Positions 62,092 through 64,000 of a stretch of 64,000 nt of DNA are shown piece by piece. Origin of the DNA: Streptomyces reniochalinae (lineage in GTDB: Bacteria > Actinomycetota > Actinomycetes > Streptomycetales > Streptomycetaceae); the NCBI RefSeq assembly GCF_003323735.1, contig NZ_QOIM01000045.1, positions 108,364 to 172,363 of the forward strand, read 5' to 3'. The notes beneath the pieces are model-generated. The model was not told the origin of the DNA. It searched no databases and saw only the letters and a program-made list of their open reading frames with translations. A program made the position numbers and the translations under genes. Numbering within the stretch: position 1 is the first letter of the stretch; every line of letters starts with the position of its first letter.

Positions 62092-62114
62092 TCGTGCGAC
62101 AGGGGGAGGAGGCG

Positions 62115-63974
<1,860 letters not shown>

Positions 63975-64000
63975 GGGCGCTTCTCCTTGTTCATCAGGTG

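Overview
The window is a 64-kb piece of an actinobacterial chromosome, almost certainly Streptomyces. GC content is very high, GTG starts are frequent (a TTG start for rpoB), genes are chained by GTGA, ATGA and TGATG overlaps, and the gene order from the polyprenyl synthase through the second nuo cluster to secE-nusG-rplKA-rplJL-rpoBC-rpsLG-fusA-tuf matches, from memory, the conserved core of Streptomyces coelicolor. RpoB counted from its TTG start gives 1160 residues and the usual Streptomyces numbering (H437, position 442). Nothing looks plasmid- or phage-borne.

Layout. 1-2176: two tandem paralogous membrane-anchored proteins of unknown function, the first cut by the window edge. 2321-6055: a CocE-type hydrolase and a POT peptide transporter. 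6359-10821: long-chain polyprenyl diphosphate synthase, a LolA-like anchored protein and an ABC-2 exporter pair. 10849-17483 (minus strand): RarD permease, the two-subunit 2-oxoacid:ferredoxin oxidoreductase KorAB, and a NarL-type two-component system. 17771-28455: a ten-gene partial complex I operon nuoA-B-C-H-I-J-K-L-M-N that lacks nuoD, E, F and G. 28718-30666: HtpX protease, a YccF protein and YajQ. 30900-36387: tRNA-Tyr followed by an accessory stretch (GntR regulator, family 2 glycosyltransferase, FkbM methyltransferase, a small secreted protein, an NAD-binding protein, an amidohydrolase). 36606-43526: tRNA-Thr, tRNA-Met, rpmG, HadA/HadB-like dehydratases, murB, a TetR/NmrA divergent pair, an adenosine deaminase homologue, an aspartate aminotransferase and tRNA-Trp. 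43660-62003: the translation/transcription core from secE to tuf, interrupted by a decayed lipoprotein gene between rplA and rplJ and a DUF1707-type membrane protein between rpoC and rpsL. 62115-63974: a Tat-exported beta-helix protein whose first codons hold a 14-C homopolymer.

How the parts fit. The polyprenyl synthase probably makes the menaquinone tail, complex I reduces menaquinone, and KorAB makes reduced ferredoxin. With no NADH-oxidising module in the nuo cluster, a ferredoxin-fed quinone reductase is the most interesting system hypothesis here. The two-component system lies between korAB and nuo and is divergent from nuo, so it could control one or both.

The clearest single observation is in rpoB. 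The rifampicin pocket carries Asn at the position equivalent to E. coli S531, plus N518T and L521I, which suggests natural rifamycin-class resistance.
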